This document shows, one piece after another, positions 1 through 5,691 of a stretch of DNA of 7,386 nucleotides. Each line of letters opens with the position of its first letter. Position 1 is the stretch's first letter. Location: NCBI GenBank assembly GCA_945982465.1, contig CAMFSB010000077.1:1-7386 (forward strand). Reading direction: 5' to 3'. Both the position numbers and the translations under genes were made by a program. Under the pieces are notes generated by a model, which was not told where the DNA came from, did not search any database, and was given only the letters and a program-made list of their open reading frames with translations. This DNA comes from an uncultured Faecalibacterium sp. GTDB taxonomy: Bacteria; Bacillota; Clostridia; Oscillospirales; Ruminococcaceae.

Positions 1-2587
1 CAACGCGCACCCCCCCGCCCGGGCCGCCCGACCCGGGCTGCCCCGCCACCCCCCGGCCGCGCCCAAACACCTTGTGTGCCACCACATCGCCCGGCTTGTA
101 GCTTTTGGCGCCGGCCTTTGCCGGCGCGGCCGCGGGGGTATACCCCTGCCCGCCGAACGTAATGGGCGCGGCCTGCGTTTTGCCGCCGCGGGGCGAACCA
201 TAGCCGCCCGCGCCGGGGCTGCGGGGCTGTTCCGGCGTGCTCCAGCCCGCGTGCCCGCCCGAGGCAAAGCCCGAACGGCCCGCGCGGTTCACCCGTTCGC
301 CCGCATTGTATTCCCGGTCGAGATAGCCGCTGCGGGGCGCGCCATATCCGCCGCGCCGGGCGGGATATCCTTCGCCGTCCCCGCCGCTGCGGTACCGGCC
401 CCAGCCGGATGCGCCCGAATAACCCGATGCGCCGCCGGGCACCGTCTCGGAACAGCCGCCACAGCCCCGGCCCATGCGTTCCAGCGCGGGGCTGCGGGCC
501 TCGTCCAGGTACTCGGGCTGGATCTCGCCCAAAAAGCGGCTGGGCTCGTTGCGGCGGGTCTGTCCGAACAGCATGCGCTGCACACTGGAGGAAAGGTACA
601 GCTCCTTTTTGGCCCGTGTGATGCCCACATAGGCAAGGCGGCGCTCTTCCTCCATGTCCTCTTCGGAATAGCGGCTCATCTCGCCGGGGAACACGCCCTC
701 CTCCATACCGACCAGAAACACATACGGGAACTCCAGCCCTTTGGCGGAGTGGATGGTCATCAGCACCACCTGATCGGCGTCGGCGTTGTAGTTGTCGATG
801 TCGCTGATGAGGGCGATCTCTTCCAGATAGCCCTCCAGGCTTGCCTCCGGCCCGCGCTGGTCGGCGTAGCTTTTGACGTTGCTGACCAGCTGGCCCAGGT
901 TTTCCAGCCGTTCGCGGCCCTCTTCGCCCTGGCTTTCCAGCATGGCCTTATAACCGGTAATGGCCAGCAGCTCGTTGACAAATACATCCAGCGGGTACTG
1001 CTGGGCCGCATCGCACAGCTTTTGGTACATGGCGTAGAAGTTCATCAGCGCGGCCGCCGCCCGGCGGATGGACGCGTATTCGGCCGCGTGCGCGCACACT
1101 TCCAGCAGCGGGATGCCCTGCGCCGCCGCGATCTGGGCCATGTTGTCCAGCGTAGTGGCGCCGATCTTGCGGGCAGGCTCGTTGATGATGCGGCGCAGGC
1201 GCAGATCATCCTGCGGGTTTGCCACAATGGACATGTACGAGTGGATATCCTTGACTTCCTTGCGGTCGTTGAAGCGCTGGCCGCCGAGGATCTTATGCGG
1301 GATGCCCGCCCGGGTAAAGTAGCTTTCGATGGGGGCCGACTGGGCGTTCATGCGGTACAGCACCGCGTGGTCCGACAGGCGGCCGCCCTCTTTCAGGTGT
1401 TCGCCGATCACATCTGCGATGTGGCTGGCCTCATCCATTTCGTTTTCGGCTTCGTAATGGTGCACCTTGGCGCCATCGCCGTTTTCAGTCCACAGTGTTT
1501 TGCCCTTGCGGCCCAGATTGTTCCGGATGACGCAGTTGGCGGCGTTGAGGATGTTGGAGGTGGAACGGTAATTCTGCTCCAGCCGGATGGTTTTTGCCCC
1601 GGGGAACTGCTGCTCAAAGCTCAGGATGTTCTCGATGGTGGCGCCGCGGAAACGGTAGATGCTCTGGTCGTCATCGCCCACCACGCACACGTTGCGCTCC
1701 GGGCCGGTGAGCAGCCGCACCAGCTGGAACTGGGCCACGCTGGTATCCTGGTATTCGTCCACCAGCAAATAGCGGTATTTGCTCTGATAGTATTCCCGCA
1801 CGTCGGCATGGTCGCGCAAAAGCAGCACCGTCTGGTAGATCAAATCATCAAAATCCAGCGCACCGGCCTTGCGCAGAGCGTCCTGATAGGCCGCGTACAC
1901 CTTGGCCACCAGGCCGGTCCGGCTGTCGGTGCCGGCGGCGGCCGCTTCCCTGGGGCTGACCAGCTGGTCCTTCATGCGGCCGATGCTGTTCAGCGCGCTT
2001 TTAACGGGCAGGAATTTATCGTCCACGCCCAGCTCCTTGTACACCGCTTTCATGGCGCGCTGGGAATCGTCGGTATCGTAGATGGTAAAGCTCTTGGGGT
2101 AGCCGATCCGGTCCGCCCAGCGGCGCAGAATGCGCACGCAGGCCGAATGGAACGTAGAGGCGAACACCTCATCCCCCTCCTCGCCGCCCAGCATGCTGCG
2201 CAGGCGCTCTTTCAATTCGCCGGCGGCCTTGTTTGTAAAGGTAATGGCCATTACATTCCAGCTGCGCACATTCTGCCAGCGCAGCATGGGGTACAAAAAG
2301 CCGGGCAGCGGCGCGCCCTGTTCCAGCACCGCGCGCAGGGTGGCCACATCCTCGGCGGTCGCCGCGCGGGGCAACGCCGTGCTGCCGTGGGCCTTGCCGA
2401 ACCGGATCAGGTTGGCGATGCGGTTGACCAGCACCGTTGTTTTGCCGCTGCCCGCGCCCGCCAGGATCAGCAGCGGGCCGTCGGTGGCAAATACGGCCTG
2501 GCGCTGCATCTGGTTCAAACGGCCGAACTGCTGTTCGATATATTGGTCGCGGAGTGCCAGAAACTCCGCCGTGGTATCATTCGCCAT
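1..2587 (-). CDS. pcrA: ATP-dependent DNA helicase PcrA/UvrD (SF1A), 3' end missing
   Basis: This is a superfamily 1 3'-5' DNA helicase acting in nucleotide-excision and replication-associated repair. It has 862 visible codons and no stop before the window edge. Motifs are in the family order: Q motif LNQMQRQAV (25-33), Walker A AGAGSGKTT (43-51), motif Ia ITFTNKAAGELKERL (115-129), Walker B DEYQD (277-281), motif III GDDDQSIYRFRGA (304-316), motif V around MTIHSAKGLEF (610-620) and motif VI YVGITRAKKEL (653-663, Arg658). Residues 62-110 are an insert between motifs I and Ia that I recall from clostridial PcrA proteins. After residue ~695 comes a ~135-residue Gly/Arg/Ser/Tyr-rich linker, then the conserved C-terminal patch GDVVAHKVFGRG (833-844), which supports PcrA rather than Rep. 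The ATG at 2587 is preceded by purine-rich AAAGGAAAAGGAAGG. The reading frame holds at every motif anchor, so there is no frameshift. Residues 844-862 look like sequencing artefact. Confidence 0.96.
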   Translation of the reverse strand, partial: MANDTTAEFLALRDQYIEQQFGRLNQMQRQAVFATDGPLLILAGAGSGKTTVLVNRIANLIRFGKAHGSTALPRAATAEDVATLRAVLEQGAPLPGFLYPMLRWQNVRSWNVMAITFTNKAAGELKERLRSMLGGEEGDEVFASTFHSACVRILRRWADRIGYPKSFTIYDTDDSQRAMKAVYKELGVDDKFLPVKSALNSIGRMKDQLVSPREAAAAGTDSRTGLVAKVYAAYQDALRKAGALDFDDLIYQTVLLLRDHADVREYYQSKYRYLLVDEYQDTSVAQFQLVRLLTGPERNVCVVGDDDQSIYRFRGATIENILSFEQQFPGAKTIRLEQNYRSTSNILNAANCVIRNNLGRKGKTLWTENGDGAKVHHYEAENEMDEASHIADVIGEHLKEGGRLSDHAVLYRMNAQSAPIESYFTRAGIPHKILGGQRFNDRKEVKDIHSYMSIVANPQDDLRLRRIINEPARKIGATTLDNMAQIAAAQGIPLLEVCAHAAEYASIRRAAAALMNFYAMYQKLCDAAQQYPLDVFVNELLAITGYKAMLESQGEEGRERLENLGQLVSNVKSYADQRGPEASLEGYLEEIALISDIDNYNADADQVVLMTIHSAKGLEFPYVFLVGMEEGVFPGEMSRYSEEDMEEERRLAYVGITRAKKELYLSSSVQRMLFGQTRRNEPSRFLGEIQPEYLDEARSPALERMGRGCGGCSETVPGGASGYSGASGWGRYRSGGDGEGYPARRGGYGAPRSGYLDREYNAGERVNRAGRSGFASGGHAGWSTPEQPRSPGAGGYGSPRGGKTQAAPITFGGQGYTPAAAPAKAGAKSYKPGDVVAHKVFGRGRGVAGQPGSGGPGGGVRV

Positions 2588-2621
2588 GGGGCCTTCCTTT
2601 TCCTTTATCAGTCTGCATTTC

Positions 2622-2650
2622 AGTATACCACACCCGGCCCGGGTTGCAAA
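2622..2650 (-). promoter_or_regulatory. Predicted sigma-70/sigma-A promoter of pcrA
   Basis: On the minus strand the -10 box TATACT (2627-2622) matches the consensus at 5 of 6 positions. A TG lies two and three bases further upstream of a GG, which is not the exact extended -10 spacing. The -35 box TTTGCA (2650-2645) matches TTGACA at 4 of 6, with a 17-bp spacer. The predicted transcription start near 2615 gives a short leader of about 28 bases before the pcrA ATG. The promoter lies downstream of the terminator that closes the preceding operon, so pcrA is expected to be transcribed independently. Confidence 0.65.
2632..2644. promoter_or_regulatory. Perfect inverted repeat inside the pcrA promoter spacer (possible operator)
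   Basis: ACCCGG-C-CCGGGT is a 13-base perfect inverted repeat with a one-base centre. It lies wholly between the predicted -35 and -10 boxes, where a bound repressor would block RNA polymerase. It does not resemble the Gram-positive LexA box (GAAC-N4-GTTC). In DNA this rich in GC, a six-base arm of this composition could occur by chance, so an operator role is only a suggestion. Confidence 0.3.
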
Positions 2651-2705
2651 GGGGCTTTGTCGTCCCGGCAGGCCGCCCCCTCTGCCGCGAAAGGCATTTC
2701 CATCG

Positions 2706-2751
2706 AAAAATCCCCCGGATGACAGCCCGATCAAGCTGCCACCCGGGGGAT
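2706..2751 (-). terminator. Rho-independent terminator of the glycan operon
   Basis: Read on the minus strand, the outer arms ATCCCCCGG (2751-2743) and CCGGGGGAT (2718-2710) pair perfectly. Pairing continues inward through GT/AT and GGCAGC/GCTGTC, giving about 17 base pairs with two G-U wobbles and an eight-base loop (2734-2727). The T tract at 2710-2706 follows immediately. This is a textbook intrinsic terminator. Its polarity (T tract on the minus strand) shows that it ends the operon to its right and isolates pcrA. Confidence 0.9.
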
Positions 2752-2880
2752 CTGATACGCTGAAGCGCATGCCGCTGATACCCGCGTTCCGTTTTACCGG
2801 CCGGTGGTTTGAAAATGGGAGTTCGCTTCCTGACCGCGCCGAACTTGGGCCGGGTCCCGTTTGCAGCTGCAACGCAGCCG
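2752..2880 (-). other. Long 3' untranslated stretch between the last operon gene and its terminator
   Basis: About 129 bases separate the last stop codon (2881-2883) from the terminator hairpin, unusual in an operon whose other junctions are 13 bp or less. I see no convincing gene here. It contains two perfect palindromes, TTGCAGCTGCAA (2861-2872) and ACCGGCCGGT (2796-2805), a small hairpin GCTGC-AAC-GCAGC (2866-2878, plus-strand reading), and two copies of CTGATAC (2752-2758 and 2775-2781). These may be mRNA structure or chance in GC-rich DNA. Confidence 0.4.
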
Positions 2881-3219
2881 TTACAGATAAAACACCGCGA
2901 TGCCCGCCAGGATCAGCGCATTTCCCAGCAATTTTCGTTTGGTGAATTTTTCGCCCAGGATCATGCGGCTCAGCACCAGCACGAATACATACCCCAGCGC
3001 TTCAATGACCGGTGCGTTTTTGAATTCCACATGGGTAAAGGCGGCCAGGGTCAGCACGGTGGTGATCATCAGCAGGCCGTAGCCGGAGATCACCCATGGA
3101 TTCACATACTCAAAAACCGGATGCTTATAGGCGCGGTTTGCCCCGCATTTGAGCAGCACCTGGCTGACCGCCGAAAGCAGTGCGCTGGCCACCAAAAGCC
3201 AGAGATATGGATCAGCCAT
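2881..3219 (-). CDS. SMR/EamA-like small membrane protein, ArnF/ArnE-like flippase subunit (second of pair)
   Basis: This is a 112-residue, four-helix membrane protein of the drug/metabolite transporter superfamily, short form. Helices lie at about 6-23, 42-60, 70-88 and 97-112. The first helix ends SQVLLKCGA (19-27), matching the Q-x-x-x-K signature at that place in ArnE/ArnF proteins; RMILGEKFTKRKLLGNALILAG (85-106) is a typical EamA/SMR end. Positive residues cluster in loop 1 (K24, R29, K32) and loop 3 (R85, K91, K94, R95, K96), which predicts both termini outside. I chose ATG 3219 because it follows GGTGG with good spacing and overlaps the preceding stop by 8 bp. The longer frame from 3261 adds a Trp/Cys/Arg-rich stretch unlike the family. 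Inferred role: one half of a heterodimeric flippase for an undecaprenyl-phosphate-linked sugar. A multidrug exporter role is possible but fits the context less well. Confidence 0.82.
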   Translation of the reverse strand: MADPYLWLLVASALLSAVSQVLLKCGANRAYKHPVFEYVNPWVISGYGLLMITTVLTLAAFTHVEFKNAPVIEALGYVFVLVLSRMILGEKFTKRKLLGNALILAGIAVFYL

Positions 3220-3568
3220 CACTGTCCACCACCACCGTTCCCGCCAGCACCAGCACAGCACCGGCGATGTTGGGCAGCGTCACCGTTTCGCGGAAGAACA
3301 CCGCCGCAATGCACATTGCCCAGATAATGTTTGTGGCGCGGTTAGCGTACGCCACCGAAACCGGCACCCGTTTGAGGATCTGCTGCCATACCAGCGCGTA
3401 CACCCCCAGCAGCCCCAATTCCGCGCCGTAGAGCAGTACAAACTGCGCCCATCCCTGCGCGCCCGCCGCCAGCTTTGACATGGTGCTGGATAGAGTGTAG
3501 ATCAGCACCGCGCCCTGCAGGCAGAGCAGCTTGGGCAAGGTGAACCCGGACTTATTTGCTTGTCCCAC
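3212..3568 (-). CDS. SMR/EamA-like small membrane protein, ArnE-like flippase subunit (first of pair)
   Basis: This is a 118-residue membrane protein with four predicted helices (about 14-36, 41-61, 70-92, 99-115). RVPVSVAYA (67-75) matches the NVPVGIAYP stretch of E. coli ArnE, and FFRETVTLPNIAGAVLVLAG is the matching last hairpin. Positive charges lie at the N terminus (K6, K13) and loop 2 (K66, R67), and the C terminus is acidic (DSD), predicting both ends inside, opposite to its partner. The GTG start at 3568 follows a near-perfect Shine-Dalgarno AAAGGAGG with a six-base spacer. The frame extends upstream to 3667, but that part lies over the glycosyltransferase C terminus and is not membrane-like. 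It overlaps the upstream gene by 17 bp and the downstream gene by 8 bp, so translation is probably coupled. Inferred role: flippase half for a lipid-linked sugar. Confidence 0.83.
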   Translation of the reverse strand: MGQANKSGFTLPKLLCLQGAVLIYTLSSTMSKLAAGAQGWAQFVLLYGAELGLLGVYALVWQQILKRVPVSVAYANRATNIIWAMCIAAVFFRETVTLPNIAGAVLVLAGTVVVDSDG

Positions 3569-4508
3569 CGTTTTCCTCCTTTGCGCCGCAGGCCGCTCGC
3601 ACCACATACTGGGGCGCGCGGTTGGCCGTGATATACAGCCGCCCCACATATTCCCCCAGCAGGCCAAGCATCACCAGAATCACACCGCTGAGCAGCAGGA
3701 TCAGCGACACCAGCGTGGGATAGCCCATGGGCACGTCCCTGTCAAAGAAATAGTGGATCACCGTGTACAGCATATACAAAAAACCGCAGACCGCACTGAC
3801 TACCCCCAGCAGGCTGGCGGCGCGCAGCGGCACTACGCTGAACGCGGTAAACCCATTGAGCCAAAGCGCCAGCAGCTTGGTCAGGGTATAACCGCTTTCG
3901 CCCTCCAGACGGGCGCGATGGCGCACCGGCACATTGCAGATCCGGCCGAACGAACGGAGGATCAGCCCTTCGGTATAGGCATAGGGGCCGGTATAGCAGC
4001 AGATTTCATCAATGGCAAAGCGTTTGGCCGCCCAGAAGCTGGTGATTTCCAGCCCTTTGGGCTTTTTCAGCAGGATGCGCAGCATGGTCTCGTTCATCCA
4101 TGTGCCGAAATTGCGGAAGCGGGAGTGCATCTTCTGCGCCCAGCGGTAGGACGCATACACCACATCATTGTCCTCATCCAGCGCATCCAGCAGCGCAAAG
4201 CTTTCATCCGCGGGCGTCTGGCCGTCGTCGTCCAGCACCACTACCTTATCCCCCGTGCTGGCGTTCAGCCCCGCCATGATCGCGGCCTGCTGGCCGAAGT
4301 TTTTTGCAAGGCAGAACCCCCGCACATGGCGATCCTGCGCACTGCGGGCCGCGATCACCTCGTACACCTGGTCCGGCGATCCGTCGCTGACACAGATGAT
4401 CTCGTAGCGCAGGGCCGGGCGCTGGGCCATGGTCTGCTCGATCTCCCCGATCACGGAAAGGATCGTGTTCTGCGAACGATAACACGGTATTACAAAACTG
4501 ACATCCAT
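3552..4508 (-). CDS. GT2 polyprenyl-phosphate glycosyltransferase (GtrB/ArnC/DPM1-like)
   Basis: This 318-residue protein has the length and layout of bactoprenol-phosphate glycosyltransferases. These load a sugar from a nucleotide donor onto undecaprenyl phosphate at the inner face of the membrane. The GT2 domain opens with MDVSFVIPCYRSQNT; CVSDGSPD (39-46) is the nucleotide-binding Asp region, with Ser41 where many relatives have Asp. NFGQQAAIMAGL (70-81) is the family signature. VLDDDGQTP (91-99) is the metal-binding DxD motif, a variant of the usual DADLQDPP. FSVVPLRAASLLG (223-235) leads into two helices (about 228-254 and 264-287) ending LLGEYVGRLY, typical of the GtrB/ArnC group. The ATG at 4508 lies 5 bp after the preceding stop, with GGGAG about 11 bases upstream. 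The SMR pair immediately downstream fits a flippase for its product. The sugar transferred cannot be read from sequence; Fuc4N or a derivative is suggested by the neighbouring aminotransferase. Confidence 0.92.
   Translation of the reverse strand: MDVSFVIPCYRSQNTILSVIGEIEQTMAQRPALRYEIICVSDGSPDQVYEVIAARSAQDRHVRGFCLAKNFGQQAAIMAGLNASTGDKVVVLDDDGQTPADESFALLDALDEDNDVVYASYRWAQKMHSRFRNFGTWMNETMLRILLKKPKGLEITSFWAAKRFAIDEICCYTGPYAYTEGLILRSFGRICNVPVRHRARLEGESGYTLTKLLALWLNGFTAFSVVPLRAASLLGVVSAVCGFLYMLYTVIHYFFDRDVPMGYPTLVSLILLLSGVILVMLGLLGEYVGRLYITANRAPQYVVRAACGAKEENGGTSK
3575..3582 (-). promoter_or_regulatory. Strong ribosome binding site fixing the GTG start of the first SMR gene
   Basis: AAAGGAGG, complementary to the 3' end of 16S rRNA, stands six bases before the GTG at 3568. 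It lies inside the last codons of the glycosyltransferase gene. It decides the start of the small membrane protein gene at 3568 over the longer open frame beginning at 3667. Confidence 0.85.
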
Positions 4509-4513
4509 TTTCT

Positions 4514-5689
4514 TTATTCTCCCTCCCCGCCTTCCTGCAGGCAGGCACGGCGCAGCAATTCCTCTTTGCTTTCTCCCGCCAGAATATAGTAGCCATACCG
4601 GGTAGAAGAATCCTCCACCGCATGGGTCATCGGCTCCATTTCGCTCACTTCCTGGATCAGTCCGGGGGCCTCGGCGCGGATCGTTTCCAGCTGCTGAAGC
4701 TGAGCAGGCTCCATCACAAAGCGGATGGCCGCGGCACCAAAATGCGGCCGCTGAACCAGCTGCAAAGGCAGGCCGAGCGCCACATCCAGCACATAGCCCA
4801 CAAAGTCATGCCCGGTGGAACGGGGCACCAGCCCTGAACCGATGCAGTCGCCGCCCATGCGGGCGCCGATCTCCATGATGCACAGCTCCCCGGCCTCGTT
4901 CAGGCGGAACTCAGCATGCGCCGCGGAATTCCGGATCCCCAGCGCCGTAAGGGCACGGCCCAGGATCTCATAGACCCGCCGGGCCTGCTCTGCCGAAAGG
5001 CCGGCGGGCTGAAGATGCCCGGTCTCGATGAAATGCGGCGCGCCGGTGGTAAATTTTTGGGTGATGGCCAAAAAATGATGTGTGCCGTTCTGGCTGATGC
5101 TCTCACAGCTGTACTCCGCGCCGGCGAAGAACTCCTCCACCACGCAGGCCTTTTCAAAAGACAGCGGGGCGGAACGGCGAAAAGCCTCCCGCAGTTCCGC
5201 TTGGTTCTGCACCTTAAAAATGCCCCGGCTGCCCGAACGATCCGTGGGCTTTACGATCAGCGGATAGCGCAGCGCATCGGCCCGGGCCAGCTGCTCTTCG
5301 CCTGCCGCCTTGCAGAACCGGGGAATATACGCCCCCAGTCCCGCCGCCTGCAGCGCCTGGCGCATTGCATATTTGTTGGTGCAGCACAGTGTGGAACCCA
5401 CCCCGTTTGCGGGCAGGGCCAGCGCATCCGCCACATAGTTTACGGTGACCACCGCCAGATCGGAGCCGATGGAGCAGACCGCGTCCACGCCAATGGCGCG
5501 GCATTGCTCTGCGATGGCTTCTTTTTCGGTAATGCTCAGCGGGTAAAACGCCGCTGCCTCCGCTTTGCCCACAGCTCCCTGCTCCCATGCGAACACATGG
5601 GACTGATAGCCGCGGGCATTGGCCGCCCGGATCAAAGGAAGCTGAAATTCATTTGCGCCGATTATGGCAACTTTTTTTGTTTCGTTCAT
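4514..5689 (-). CDS. ATP-grasp carboxylate-amine ligase, substrate unknown
   Basis: This 391-residue ATP-grasp enzyme activates a carboxylate as an acyl phosphate and joins it to an amine or other nucleophile. The N-terminal pre-ATP-grasp Rossmann domain begins VAIIGANEFQLPLIRAA (7-23). Predicted ATP contacts are Lys106 (TNKYAMR), Lys147 in the glycine-rich loop IVKPTDRSGSRG (145-156) and Glu185/Glu186 (VVEEFFAGAEYSCE). Mg-binding and catalytic residues are in HAEFRLN (258-264) and IMEIGARMGGD (271-281; Glu273, Arg277). A C-terminal domain of ~110 residues follows. It belongs to the broad carbamoyl-phosphate-synthase-L-like/PylC/BtrJ-type group, in which substrate cannot be assigned by eye. 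The ATG at 5689 is only 2 bp after the aminotransferase stop, with a weak AGAGAA site, so translation is probably coupled. Position suggests that it amidates the 4-amino group of the sugar made by the aminotransferase, perhaps with an amino acid. That is inference. Confidence 0.88.
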   Translation of the reverse strand: MNETKKVAIIGANEFQLPLIRAANARGYQSHVFAWEQGAVGKAEAAAFYPLSITEKEAIAEQCRAIGVDAVCSIGSDLAVVTVNYVADALALPANGVGSTLCCTNKYAMRQALQAAGLGAYIPRFCKAAGEEQLARADALRYPLIVKPTDRSGSRGIFKVQNQAELREAFRRSAPLSFEKACVVEEFFAGAEYSCESISQNGTHHFLAITQKFTTGAPHFIETGHLQPAGLSAEQARRVYEILGRALTALGIRNSAAHAEFRLNEAGELCIMEIGARMGGDCIGSGLVPRSTGHDFVGYVLDVALGLPLQLVQRPHFGAAAIRFVMEPAQLQQLETIRAEAPGLIQEVSEMEPMTHAVEDSSTRYGYYILAGESKEELLRRACLQEGGEGE

Positions 5690-5691
5690 CG

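Noticed and set aside
74..2722. 882-codon plus-strand open frame
   Set aside because: It lies antisense to pcrA, codon for codon, and stays open because pcrA avoids TTA, CTA and TCA codons. Its product has a biased His/Ala/Gly/Val composition with no family resemblance, while the minus strand has all helicase motifs.
2130..2945. 271-codon plus-strand open frame spanning the pcrA start and the intergenic region
   Set aside because: It crosses the pcrA coding region, the promoter and the terminator stem. Its product is Pro/Arg/Ser-rich without domains.
3220..3261. N-terminal extension of the second SMR protein to 3261
   Set aside because: It adds a Trp/Cys/Arg-rich stretch not found in the family. 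ATG 3219 begins the protein at the normal place before helix 1 and has a GGTGG site.
3569..3667. N-terminal extension of the first SMR protein to 3667
   Set aside because: The extra 33 residues are read out of frame over the glycosyltransferase C terminus. The AAAGGAGG site six bases before GTG 3568 fixes the start there.
3531..4589. 352-codon plus-strand open frame over the GT2 gene
   Set aside because: It is antisense to a clearly recognisable GT2 glycosyltransferase and its product is Gln/His/Arg-rich with no known motif.
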